A stretch of DNA of 44,882 bases, taken from an uncultured Verrucomicrobiota bacterium (GTDB lineage: Bacteria; Verrucomicrobiota; Verrucomicrobiia; Limisphaerales; UBA8199). Shown one piece after another: positions 26,124 to 34,672 of this stretch (position 1 is its first letter; each line of letters starts with the position of its first letter). Below the pieces are notes generated by a model. That model worked only from the letters and a program-made list of their open reading frames with translations, searched no databases and was not told the DNA's origin. The position numbers were made by a program, and so were the translations under genes. The stretch lies in assembly GCA_903873945.1 (NCBI GenBank), contig CAIQQM010000310.1, positions 1 through 44,882 of the forward strand, written 5' to 3'.

Positions 26124-27036
26124 TTTCTGACGCCTTTCGCCTGGCTAACGCAAGATCAATCATTCGTTGGCAAAGTTCGGCATAGCCGATTCCCGCCGCC
26201 GCAGCCGCCTTGGGCAGCAAACTTGTCTCCGTCAACCCGGGCAATGTGTTCACTTCCAGCACAATCGGATCCCCATCCAGCCGCACAATGATATCCACAC
26301 GCCCGTAATCGCGCCCGCCGATCGCCTGGAACACCCGCATCGCCGACGCCTGTATCCGCGCCGTTATCGCCGCGTCAAATGGCGCCGGACAAAGATATTC
26401 CGTGGCGTCGGCCGTATACTTGCTCTGATAATCGTACACCCCCGTTCTGGGCCGCATCTCCACAATCGGCAGCGCCTTGTCTCCGAGAATGCCCACAGTA
26501 ACCTCCCGCCCGGCGACTTTTTCCTCCATCAACGCCACGGAATCGAACCTCATCGTTTCCGCGAGGGCTTTGCCCCAATCCGCCACCCGCTCCACAAACT
26601 GCAAACCAACACTCGAACCCTGCCGCACCGGTTTCAAGACCACGGGCGGGTTCCAGCCCATCGGCCAACTTGCCCCGGGCGAATCAATCAGAAGGAACCG
26701 CGCCGTCAGGACTCCCGCCTCCACACATCGCTGCTTGGTCAACCCCTTGTCGAAAGCCACCCGGCTCGCCTCCACACCACAGCCTGTGTAGGGAACACCC
26801 AACTCCTCGAGCCGAAACTGCACCGTACCGTCTTCCCCATAGGTACCGTGCAAAGCGAGAAACACAACGTCCGTTCCCCGCGGTAATTTCCATTTCCCCG
26901 TTTGGGGATCAACTTCGCGGACTTCATGACCCAGGGAACGCAGCGCCGCAGCAGCAGCCGCGCCGGAACGCAACGAAACCTCTCGTTCCAGGCTCGGCCC
27001 GCCGAGCATCACCGCTATATTCAGTTTGTCACGCAT
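26113..27036 (-). CDS. ddl: D-alanine--D-alanine ligase
   Basis: From ATG 27036 the product has 307 residues and begins RDKLNIAVMLGGPSLEREVSLRSG, the family N-terminus with the EREVS motif. The ATP-grasp core shows VVLKPVRQGSSVGLQFV and VTVGILGDKALPIVEM, and ends GRVDIIVRLDGDPIVLEVNTLPGLT with the catalytic metal ligands. It makes D-Ala-D-Ala for MurF. An in-frame ATG at 27144 would overlap murB by 14 bases and add 36 residues that do not resemble the family. Coupling through that start is possible but less likely. Confidence 0.94.
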   Translation of the reverse strand: MRDKLNIAVMLGGPSLEREVSLRSGAAAAAALRSLGHEVREVDPQTGKWKLPRGTDVVFLALHGTYGEDGTVQFRLEELGVPYTGCGVEASRVAFDKGLTKQRCVEAGVLTARFLLIDSPGASWPMGWNPPVVLKPVRQGSSVGLQFVERVADWGKALAETMRFDSVALMEEKVAGREVTVGILGDKALPIVEMRPRTGVYDYQSKYTADATEYLCPAPFDAAITARIQASAMRVFQAIGGRDYGRVDIIVRLDGDPIVLEVNTLPGLTETSLLPKAAAAAGIGYAELCQRMIDLALARRKASENVV

Positions 27037-27130
27037 TTGCCGTCGCTCCCACACGCCGGCGGCTTGCGGATAGCCGACATTGCTTGTCCGCCCGCCGCTT
27101 CGGTGATGTCGGCCCTGCTCTGCTATCAAT

Positions 27131-28078
27131 TCATTCACCGACAATCTCCACTTCCGTTTCCAGCTTGATTCCGCGCTCCAACAGGACGCGTCTTTGAATC
27201 GTTCCGATCAATTCCAGGACATCCTGCGCAGTCGCCGTGCCGTCATTAACTAGAAAATTCCCATGCTCGGCCGAAACATACGCTCCGCCGACGCGCGTTC
27301 CCTTCAGCCCAAGTTCATCGATCAACTTGCCGGCAGGGACCTGGCCCGGATTCTTGAATATGCACCCCGCGCTCGGTGCCGCCGGCTGTGATTCCCACCG
27401 TTTTCTAGAAAATTCCTTCATGCGCCGCTCGATCTCCTCCCGCTTGCCCCGCCTTCCGCGAAACACCGCGCTGAGCGCAATATGCGTCTTCAACATCGCG
27501 CAACTCCGATACCCAGTATTCATTTCTCCGGCCGAACGCTCTTGCACCCTCCCGCTCCAATCCATCATGCGAACCGAATCGACCACATCATAGATTGCCC
27601 CCCCCATCGCTCCGGCATTCATGCGCAGCGCTCCACCGACGCTGCCCGGAATGCCTTCAAGGAACTCCAGCTCGGTTAATTCGTGGCGGCTCGCTTCAGC
27701 CGCCACCGTTTTCAGCTTTGCTCCCGCGCCGCAATGCAAATGCTCTCCTGCGATTTCAATGCGACTGAAACATGGTTGTGCCAAGCAAATCGCCACCCCT
27801 CGAAACCCTCCATCTTTGACCAGCACATTCGAGCCTCGCCCCAATACAAAAACTGGCACTTTGTGTTCCGCGCAAAAGCCCGCCACGATCGCCAGATCTT
27901 CCTCCGAGGCAGGCTCAATATACAGGTCCGCCGGCCCGCCGACTCTTAGCGTTGTCCGCTTGCTCAGAGGTTCGTCCCGGCGAATGATCGTATCGCTGGA
28001 AATTCTTCCCGCCAGTTCCGCACCTGGGTAATTCTCACTTCGCATCAAACAATCTTCAGTTGTGCCAGTCTGTATCAT
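27131..28078 (-). CDS. murB: UDP-N-acetylenolpyruvoylglucosamine reductase
   Basis: The 315-residue flavoenzyme reduces UDP-GlcNAc-enolpyruvate to UDP-MurNAc. It has TTLRVGGPADLYIEP and VLGRGSNVLVKDGGFRG (FAD binding), GIPGSVGGALRMNAGAMG, TGYRSCAM, and PSAGCIFKNP, where the proton-donor position normally held by Ser is Cys, a known variant. The end reads VGGAYVSAEHGNFLVN (type II MurB). Its start overlaps the murG stop by four bases. That leaves no room for murC, which usually lies between murG and murB. Confidence 0.95.
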   Translation of the reverse strand: MIQTGTTEDCLMRSENYPGAELAGRISSDTIIRRDEPLSKRTTLRVGGPADLYIEPASEEDLAIVAGFCAEHKVPVFVLGRGSNVLVKDGGFRGVAICLAQPCFSRIEIAGEHLHCGAGAKLKTVAAEASRHELTELEFLEGIPGSVGGALRMNAGAMGGAIYDVVDSVRMMDWSGRVQERSAGEMNTGYRSCAMLKTHIALSAVFRGRRGKREEIERRMKEFSRKRWESQPAAPSAGCIFKNPGQVPAGKLIDELGLKGTRVGGAYVSAEHGNFLVNDGTATAQDVLELIGTIQRRVLLERGIKLETEVEIVGE

Positions 28079-29325
28079 GCTGCCACCACCCGCCCTTGGC
28101 TAACGTCGGTCCGGCGTAACCCACCATCGACAGTGTCCCCTCTCCCTGCGAGGATGGGCTTGGGTGAAGAGGAGGGCCCCGGCTCTCTTCCGGTCATAGG
28201 CTCCATCTCAGCAAACTCAGGCCTCTCAAACCCAACCAGCATTGCCTTGGCAATCTCCTCCGCCGCACGCGGCGTGTGCCACTGGGCCAGCGCGCTCTGC
28301 ATTTTCGCCCGCGCAGCCGGGCTCCTGCTCAGACCCAGAATCAGGTGAGCCAGTTTTTCGGGTGTTGCGTGCTTTTGTTCGAGCAGGCATGCCGCGCCCC
28401 TTTCTACGTAAGCCTGGGCGTTGTAAAACTGGTGATTATCCGTAGCTGCTGGATACGGAATCAGCACGGTCGGCACCCGCATCGCCGCCAGTTCGGCAAG
28501 GGATGATGCTCCGGCCCGGCTGACAACGGCAGTCGCCGCCCCAAGGACTACGTCCATCCCGGCAAAAAACGGGTGCACTATCGCCTTCAATTTCAGCGCC
28601 TCGTAGGCTCGCTTCACCCTCCCAGCATCATCCGGACCCGCGAGGTGGAACCATTGCATTTCGGGTGCGTCCTGCGCCAGCAACGGCAGCGATTTGATGA
28701 CCATTTCGTTAATCCCACTCGCGCCCTGGCTTCCTCCCATCACGACGATTACGGGCAGGCCCGGCTCGAGGCCAAGTGCGGCACGGCATACGGCTGGCTC
28801 ACGTTGCTTGAATTGCGACCTCACCGGTGTCCCGGTCACCGTTACCTTCCGCGCATGCAGACGGGTGGCTGCGGACGGAAAACCTACAAACGAGCAGTCC
28901 ACAACCCAAGACAGCCACCGGTTCGCCCGTCCGGGAACTGTGTTTGATTCGTGCAAAAATGTTCGGGCTCCGGTTCTCCTCGCGGCCAGAATGACCGGCG
29001 CGCTCGTGAACCCGCCCATCGCAAGCGCAGCCTGAGGCGGACGTTCTCTGAACAGTCCCAGCAAAGCGCGATATGACCGCGTACAACCTCGGAGAAAGGC
29101 GATTTCACCGCCGCGTTTCAAACCCACCGCCGGCAGGGCAACGACTTCCATGCCCGCAACTGCTTTGACTGCTTGCTGATCAACATCCTTGGCCGAAGTC
29201 AGCAAGGTCACCCGGCATCCCCGGCTTGCAAGTTGCTCCGCCACAGCTAATCCAGGAAAGAAGTGCCCGCCCGTTCCACCACACGCGATGGCAATCCGGA
29301 CTGATGTTTGGTCGCGCACCATCAT
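28075..29325 (-). CDS. murG: UDP-GlcNAc:undecaprenyl-PP-MurNAc-pentapeptide transferase MurG
   Basis: ATG 29325 overlaps the ftsW stop by four bases and gives 416 residues. Motifs are IACGGTGGHFFPGLAVAEQL, VVMGGSQGASGINEM, and SRAGASSLAELAAMRVPTVLIPYP with DNHQFYNAQA, so the enzyme that turns lipid I into lipid II looks complete. After the normal end (about residue 365) comes a tail of some 50 residues rich in P, S, G and R. Its DNA includes the same CCCTCTCCC/GGGCTTGGGTGA repeat family as the spacer at 654-690. The tail appears to be read-through into spacer-like DNA at the place where murC would be expected to start. Confidence 0.95.
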   Translation of the reverse strand: MMVRDQTSVRIAIACGGTGGHFFPGLAVAEQLASRGCRVTLLTSAKDVDQQAVKAVAGMEVVALPAVGLKRGGEIAFLRGCTRSYRALLGLFRERPPQAALAMGGFTSAPVILAARRTGARTFLHESNTVPGRANRWLSWVVDCSFVGFPSAATRLHARKVTVTGTPVRSQFKQREPAVCRAALGLEPGLPVIVVMGGSQGASGINEMVIKSLPLLAQDAPEMQWFHLAGPDDAGRVKRAYEALKLKAIVHPFFAGMDVVLGAATAVVSRAGASSLAELAAMRVPTVLIPYPAATDNHQFYNAQAYVERGAACLLEQKHATPEKLAHLILGLSRSPAARAKMQSALAQWHTPRAAEEIAKAMLVGFERPEFAEMEPMTGREPGPSSSPKPILAGRGDTVDGGLRRTDVSQGRVVAA

Positions 29326-30542
29326 ACCAAATGCGCCGCCCGGGGTCGGGACGAAGTCCCGAACGTGCAATGGAGATTTTGGCTCTGTTCTCCTGGCCTA
29401 CGGAAAGGATTGCCTCGCGAATGAGCCAGCAGTAATCCTTCGCCGTCATCGGGACTGGGCAGGATGGACTCCAGCGGGCGCGCCCGCCGCGCGATGCTAA
29501 GTAAAAGACCCACGCTCACCAGCATGGCGAGGAGATTTGAGCCGCCGTAGCTGATGAAAGGAAGCGGCAAGCCCTTGTTTGGCAGCGCGCTCGTCACCAC
29601 GCCGATGTTTATGGCCGCTTGCAGTCCGATCAGAAAAGTCGCGCCGCTGCCCAGCAGCAACCCGAATGTGTCGCGCGCGCGCCATGCGATGTAAATCCCG
29701 CACACAACGATGGCCAGAAATGCTGCGACCACCAGCACGGTCGCAATGAGTCCGAGTTCTTCCCCGATAATGGCCAGAATGAAATCAGTGTGGTGCTCAG
29801 GCACGAAACCCAGCTTCTGCCTTCCGTTGCCCAGGCCCAGTCCCATCCAGCCACCCGACCCCAGCGCCAGCATGGCTTGATACGCCTGATAACCAACTCC
29901 GGATTTGTTTTCCTCAAGGTACAGCCAGCCGAATATCCGCTTAATCCGCATGGGATCGTGCAAGAGCGATATTCCAAGCCCGGCCAAACCCGCCAGCGCC
30001 GGAGGTACCAGGTACTTCCACTGCACCCCGGCCACCAGCAACATCATTCCGCTAACGCTCGCCACCAGGACAGTCGTGCCCCGGTCGGGTTCAACAAAAA
30101 TCAAACCCATCACCACCGCAATGAACAATCCCGGAATGACAATCCCGCGCTTCCACATTGGCATCTGTCTCTGGTAATGCTCGCCGTACCACGCGAGAAC
30201 GATGACCAGCGCCAGCTTTGCCAGTTCTGATGGCTGGAACCGGAAACTGCCCAGGATCAACCACCGCCGCGCGCCGTTGATTCTGGCCCCGATATGCCTC
30301 TCCAACACAAGCGTCAGCAGAACCACCGCAACTGCCAGCAACGGCCAAGCGACGCGCTTGAGCAGCCGGTAATCAAGCACTGCCGCCGTCACACACATGA
30401 TTAATCCAAGCCCGCACCAAACTAACTGCATCACCAAGTACCGCGCGCCCACTTGCGCCATGCTCGAGCTGTAAAGCATCACCATTCCCAGAGCCAACAG
30501 CGCCGCAACGCAAAAAACCAAAATGGTGACGGCTGCTTTCAT
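29322..30542 (-). CDS. ftsW: SEDS peptidoglycan glycosyltransferase FtsW
   Basis: The 406-residue protein has about ten membrane segments and the SEDS signatures GARRWLILGSFRFQPSELAK, FVEPDRGTTVL, PEHHTDFILAIIGEELG (catalytic aspartate region) and NKGLPLPFISYGGSNL. FtsW polymerises lipid II into glycan at the septum together with FtsI. The C-terminal tail (about 40 residues, polar) is cytoplasmic. It is coupled to murG by a 4-base overlap. The LysM protein gene lies 60 bases upstream. Confidence 0.95.
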   Translation of the reverse strand: MKAAVTILVFCVAALLALGMVMLYSSSMAQVGARYLVMQLVWCGLGLIMCVTAAVLDYRLLKRVAWPLLAVAVVLLTLVLERHIGARINGARRWLILGSFRFQPSELAKLALVIVLAWYGEHYQRQMPMWKRGIVIPGLFIAVVMGLIFVEPDRGTTVLVASVSGMMLLVAGVQWKYLVPPALAGLAGLGISLLHDPMRIKRIFGWLYLEENKSGVGYQAYQAMLALGSGGWMGLGLGNGRQKLGFVPEHHTDFILAIIGEELGLIATVLVVAAFLAIVVCGIYIAWRARDTFGLLLGSGATFLIGLQAAINIGVVTSALPNKGLPLPFISYGGSNLLAMLVSVGLLLSIARRARPLESILPSPDDGEGLLLAHSRGNPFRRPGEQSQNLHCTFGTSSRPRAAHLV

Positions 30543-30602
30543 TTCGAATCAACTGCGGGAACTAGGAATGCCGGGCTGAGGTTACCCGGCATCCGCACAA
30601 TC

Positions 30603-31385
30603 TCACTTTGCCGCGGGTTCGGACGCCGGGGCGGGCGTAGTTGACGGCGCTGGCGCGGGATTTGCTGGAGCGGCTTCCACCGGCGCTGCGGGTGTTGCCG
30701 GAACCGACGCCGAAGCTTTCGCCGGAATCTTCAGCTTGTCACCGACTTTGATTTTATCGGTTTTCAAGCTGTTGGCGGCGCGGAGCGCTTTAACGGTCGT
30801 ACCGTATTGCGTTGCAATCTTATACAGCGAATCTCCCGACTTGACCGTATAAACCTGCTCCCCGCCTGTAACCGCCGCGACTACCGTAGCCGCTGCCCCA
30901 TTCTCCATGGCAGCCCCCACGGGTGCCGCCGCAGCCGGAATGTGAATCTTCTGGCCGACTTTCAGCTTTGTTGGCTCAACGCCAGGATTTGCCCCAGTGA
31001 TCGCTTTTACTGAAACGTGGAACTTTTTCGCAATGGCACCAAAGGTATCCCCTTTCGTGATTGTGTACTCCGTCACCGTTGGAACCGCCGGCGCGACCGG
31101 CTCGGGTGTCACCACCGTCGGTGCCGCCTGGGTAACCGCCGCAGGCGCATTAGTGTCCGCCGCCGGGGGCGCATTCGTGGCTTCGAACGCCGGCGGCGGA
31201 TTCGTAGATGTCATTTCTCCCTGTGGCGGCGCCTCTTCACGATGACACCCTTGCACCAGCAATGCGAGCAAGCCGATGCCGTGAATAGCCAAGACGAAAA
31301 AGACCGCGATCTTCACCCGGGCACGGCCTTTGTTTTTTTGCTCCAGTAAGGAACCCTGTGGAATAAGTGGACTTTGATTGTTCAT
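30603..31385 (-). CDS. Membrane-anchored protein with two LysM domains in the dcw cluster
   Basis: The 260-residue protein has a basic N-terminus, one membrane helix (about 24-45) followed by Cys47, a Pro/Ala/Thr-rich spacer (about 50-104) and two LysM repeats. These are about 106-150 (EYTITKGDTFGAIAKKFHV to KVGQKIHIP) and about 178-221 (VYTVKSGDSLYKIATQYG to KVGDKLKIP). An Ala/Pro tail follows. LysM domains bind peptidoglycan glycan strands. Position between the murD remnant and ftsW suggests a role in septal wall placement, perhaps as a scaffold, since no catalytic domain is present. The function is inferred from domains and context. Confidence 0.88.
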   Translation of the reverse strand: MNNQSPLIPQGSLLEQKNKGRARVKIAVFFVLAIHGIGLLALLVQGCHREEAPPQGEMTSTNPPPAFEATNAPPAADTNAPAAVTQAAPTVVTPEPVAPAVPTVTEYTITKGDTFGAIAKKFHVSVKAITGANPGVEPTKLKVGQKIHIPAAAAPVGAAMENGAAATVVAAVTGGEQVYTVKSGDSLYKIATQYGTTVKALRAANSLKTDKIKVGDKLKIPAKASASVPATPAAPVEAAPANPAPAPSTTPAPASEPAAK

Positions 31386-31478
31386 TTTAGTGGGCGCTAG
31401 GCATTTGTTTATTGAGGTTTGGTTATTCTTGGTTATTTTTGCCCCGGGTTTTTCCTCAAAAAAACCGGGAACAAATTC

Positions 31479-31919
31479 TTAAATTCTTTCTGCCAAATCT
31501 TCATCTTCTCTTTCCGTAATCGCGTTTTTGCCGTTCCTGTTGGGGGCTCCACCACGAACACCCCTACCTATTGATTTCACCACTTCGCAAAACTCCTCAC
31601 CGCACTGCTGATAATTTCGAAACTGGTCAAAGCTCGAACAAGCCGGTGAAAATAAAATTACATCGCCTGAAGTCTCATTTTCTGCCGCTTCAGTGACTGC
31701 TTCTAGCAGCGAATTGGAAACCGTGCAAGGAGTAAAAAGACTCCACGCAGCGCAAATTTTTTTCCTCGCCTCACCAATTAGAAACGCCCGCTTCACGCGC
31801 TCTGAGAGCGCCGGGTCGATGTCGTGATATTCGAAACCCTTGTCCACCCCCGTCACTCTGGCGCCGCAACGGCGCAAAAGCCCAATCACCAGCACATCCT
31901 TTTTCTCGAGTTCAAACAT
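31479..31919 (-). pseudogene. murD: murD remnant with central deletion (UDP-MurNAc-L-Ala:D-Glu ligase)
   Basis: The 146-codon frame begins MFELEKKDVLVIGL and continues LRRCGARVTGVD, which matches the N-terminal Rossmann part of MurD minus its glycine loop. It then jumps directly to KGFEYHD, ALSERVKRAFLIGEA and GDVILFSPACSSFDQFRNY, the C-terminal substrate domain. Some 300 residues are absent: the whole ATP-binding domain with GTNGK and the catalytic lysine and histidines. The frame is preserved across both joins. It cannot be a working ligase. The gene starts six bases after mraY, in the normal murD position. The last 25 residues are charged and unlike MurD. Confidence 0.85.
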
Positions 31920-31925
31920 TTTGCA

Positions 31926-33074
31926 CTACCGAATCTTCAATGTGCTCAGCGCCACCACAGCGCATAAAACGCATAAAATGTAAAACCGCATTACGACCTG
32001 CGACTCGTACCACCCCTTCTTTTCAAAATGATGGTGGATCGGCGCCATCAGGAATATCCGCCGCCCTGCGCCGTAACGTTGTTTGGTGAAACGGTACCAC
32101 CCCGTCTGCAGGATCACCGAAACTGCCTCCATCACAAACACGCCCCCAGCGATTACCAGCACCAAAGGTTGATGAATCAGGACCGCGACAATGCCCAGCG
32201 CACCCCCCAGCGCCAATGAACCGGTGTCTCCCATGAAGACCTCCGCCGGATGGCAGTTGAACCAGAGAAACCCCAGCCCGGCTCCGATCATCGCCGCGCA
32301 GAACACTGTTAGTTCGCCCGCCCCGGCCACATACGGTATTTGCAAATAGGCAGCCGCTTTTGCGTTACCGGCCAAGTACGTCAACACTACGAATACAAAC
32401 GACACGATCAGTGTACAGCCAACAGCCAGACCGTCCAAACCATCTGTCAGGTTCACCGCATTCGAACTACCCACGATCGTCAGCACAGTCAGCGCCAGCC
32501 CCACGAACCCCGCGCCGGTCATTACCGGATGCTTGTAAAACGGCACCATAATCTGCGTAATCAATTTGCTCGTCGATGGCATCATCCATAGGTATATCCC
32601 GATAAAGAGCGCCAGCGCCCCTTGCACCCAAAACTTCACATACGATTTGGTCCCATCCCCGCTTTGCTGAAGAATTTTCGTATAGTCGTCATAAAAACCG
32701 AGCCCCGTCAGCACCACCACTGAGAGCAGTGTCAGCAATATCAGCGGACTCCACTGCGCCCACAACAGTGTTGTCAAATTCAGCGCCGTGAAAATCAGCA
32801 TGCCCCCCATCGTCGGCGTTCCTTTCTTGCTCAGCAGCCGCGCCGCCATTCCCCCGCCAGTTTCCGCCTTGTCCTCATAGTCCTGGCCGAATTTCAATTG
32901 CTTCAGCCGCGTAATGACTCGCGGCCCAAGCCACCAGCTCAACACTAGCGCCGTCACTGCCGCCCCAGCGCTCCGGAAAGTGATGTAACGAAACAGCCGC
33001 AGCGGCGAAAGCCGCTCCGCCCATGCCGTTCCCGCCGACAATCCCAGCAACAGTTGACTTAGATAATAAAACAT
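31926..33074 (-). CDS. mraY: Phospho-MurNAc-pentapeptide transferase MraY
   Basis: The 382-residue polytopic enzyme transfers phospho-MurNAc-pentapeptide to undecaprenyl phosphate, giving lipid I. Signatures are KKGTPTMGGMLI, GFYDDYTKI (catalytic Asp pair), NAVNLTDGLDGLAVG, FMGDTGSLALGG and MAPIHHHFEKKGW, with about ten membrane segments. All catalytic residues appear present. The ATG follows the murF TAA directly, without a gap. Confidence 0.96.
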   Translation of the reverse strand: MFYYLSQLLLGLSAGTAWAERLSPLRLFRYITFRSAGAAVTALVLSWWLGPRVITRLKQLKFGQDYEDKAETGGGMAARLLSKKGTPTMGGMLIFTALNLTTLLWAQWSPLILLTLLSVVVLTGLGFYDDYTKILQQSGDGTKSYVKFWVQGALALFIGIYLWMMPSTSKLITQIMVPFYKHPVMTGAGFVGLALTVLTIVGSSNAVNLTDGLDGLAVGCTLIVSFVFVVLTYLAGNAKAAAYLQIPYVAGAGELTVFCAAMIGAGLGFLWFNCHPAEVFMGDTGSLALGGALGIVAVLIHQPLVLVIAGGVFVMEAVSVILQTGWYRFTKQRYGAGRRIFLMAPIHHHFEKKGWYESQVVMRFYILCVLCAVVALSTLKIR

Positions 33075-34472
33075 TTAACTCTTCCTGGCACCCTCTCCCC
33101 CGCGCAGCACCTCTGTTACCCTTTCCAGCCGCGTCGCTCGCGACGCCTTCAACAGCACCGCATCCCCGCTCTTCAAAAATCCTTTCACGGCTCCCGCCGC
33201 CGTCTCCACATCTGCAAATTCGAATACCCGGTTCAGCCCCGCATTGCGCGCTCCCCGGGCCATCACTGCTGCCATCTTGCCGATCGTGAATAACTGGCCG
33301 ACGCCCAATTCCGCCGCGCGTCGTCCGACCTCTTCGTGCGCCGCTTCGCTCTCCCGGCCCAGTTCCGCCATGTCGCCCAGTACCGCCACCCGCCGTCCCT
33401 TACACGGCAATCCCATCAGCGTTTGCAGCGCCGCCGCCATTGAGTCCGCGTTCGCATTATACGTATCGTCCAATATCCGCATGTCGTTCACTTCATACAG
33501 TTGCAACCGCATCCTAGGTGTCTGGCATTCCTCAAGCCCCCGCTCAATCTCCGCCCGGCTTAGGCCCATTTCCTCACCCAGGGCAATCGCGAAGAGCGCG
33601 CTCACTGCTTGGTGGCGCCCCAACAAATTCAGCCGGTATTGGCCGGTAAAATCCATGCTCGGCCCTTCCACCCGGAAAGCGCTCCCCTGTTTGTCCGTTC
33701 TGAGCCCGCTCACCCGCCAGTCGTTTCCCTCCGCGTATCCGGCCCGCACCACCGTCGCACGCGTGCGCTTTGCAATCTCGCCACTCCACTCGTCGTCCCC
33801 GTTCACAAACAGCTTGCCCTTCGCCGGCAGCAACTCCGCCAGCCACCCCTCTTCCTCAGCCACGCCCGCCAGGTTCCCGAAATGCTCCAGATGCTCCCGG
33901 CCAATGTTCGTAATCACGCCATAGGTCGGCTGTATCATGCTGATCAGTGGTGCCAGCTCCCCCGGATGATTCGTTCCCGCTTCCACCACCGCCGCCTCCT
34001 GTGATTTCTCCAGCCTCAACAATGTCAACGGCACCCCGATGTCATTGTTGAAACTGGCTTCGCTCCAGAGCGTCGTAAGTTTTTGTCTCAATACTGAGGC
34101 CACCAGTTCTTTCGTCGTCGTCTTTCCGTTTGAACCGCCCACTGCCGCCACCGGCAGCCCGAAATCCTTCCGATACTCTCCCGCCAGCCGGCCCAAGGCC
34201 TTCCGTGTGTCCTTCACGGTGATAACCGCGCAGCCATTCGGTTTTGCCGGCGCCTTGTCGCGCTCTACCACTATTGCGGTTGCGCCCTGCTTGAGCACGG
34301 CTTCGATATAATCGTGCCCGTCAAAGCGTTCCCCTCGCAACGCGATGAACAGGTCCCCCGCCCGCGCTTGACGCGAATCTGTACACACCCGACCCACTAG
34401 GGTTCCAGGTAAGCCGCTTCTCTGCTCGCCGCCGCAGGCTGCGGCGATAAATTTCAACGGACGCGATTCCAT
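33075..34472 (-). CDS. murF: UDP-MurNAc-tripeptide:D-Ala-D-Ala ligase MurF
   Basis: From ATG 34472 the product has 465 residues. It begins MESRPLKFIAAACGGE and shows TDSRQARAGDLFIALRGERFDGHDY (substrate domain), AAVGGSNGKTTTKELV (ATP P-loop), VVEAGTNHPGELAPL, ITNIGREHLEHFG, and ILDDTYNANADSM in the C-terminal domain. It adds D-Ala-D-Ala to the tripeptide precursor. The frame is open up to a TTG at 34520, but that extension is spacer-like. It is the only Mur ligase of this cluster that looks intact. murE, expected just upstream, is missing. Confidence 0.95.
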   Translation of the reverse strand: MESRPLKFIAAACGGEQRSGLPGTLVGRVCTDSRQARAGDLFIALRGERFDGHDYIEAVLKQGATAIVVERDKAPAKPNGCAVITVKDTRKALGRLAGEYRKDFGLPVAAVGGSNGKTTTKELVASVLRQKLTTLWSEASFNNDIGVPLTLLRLEKSQEAAVVEAGTNHPGELAPLISMIQPTYGVITNIGREHLEHFGNLAGVAEEEGWLAELLPAKGKLFVNGDDEWSGEIAKRTRATVVRAGYAEGNDWRVSGLRTDKQGSAFRVEGPSMDFTGQYRLNLLGRHQAVSALFAIALGEEMGLSRAEIERGLEECQTPRMRLQLYEVNDMRILDDTYNANADSMAAALQTLMGLPCKGRRVAVLGDMAELGRESEAAHEEVGRRAAELGVGQLFTIGKMAAVMARGARNAGLNRVFEFADVETAAGAVKGFLKSGDAVLLKASRATRLERVTEVLRGGEGARKS

Positions 34473-34516
34473 ACTGATGCTCACAACTTCTTCTGCTGGC
34501 GCTCGGGCGGCAAATT

Positions 34517-34645
34517 TCAAGTTCTGCCCGCCCTAGCCACCTCCGGTTCCGGCGTTTCGTCCTGCGCGGATTCTGCTCTCGCGCTGCCCTCGTTCCTGAG
34601 GGCCGCTACGAACAGGTGGTGCGATATGAGCGACAGTAAACTCAT
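34517..34645 (-). other. Short ORF in the ftsI-murF gap where murE is expected
   Basis: The 200-base gap contains a 42-codon frame that starts MSLLSLISHHLFVAAL after an AAAGG Shine-Dalgarno-like sequence and ends in a charged, low-complexity stretch. It does not resemble the N- or C-terminus of MurE. It may be translated as a leader or simply be debris left after murE was lost. The call is uncertain. Confidence 0.25.
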
Positions 34646-34672
34646 GTTAACCTTTCGTTGTTATTGGTGTCA

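Noticed and set aside
29619-30230. 203-codon plus-strand ORF opposite ftsW
   Set aside because: Shadow of ftsW; rich in His, Gln and Arg, as expected from the complement of membrane-protein codons.
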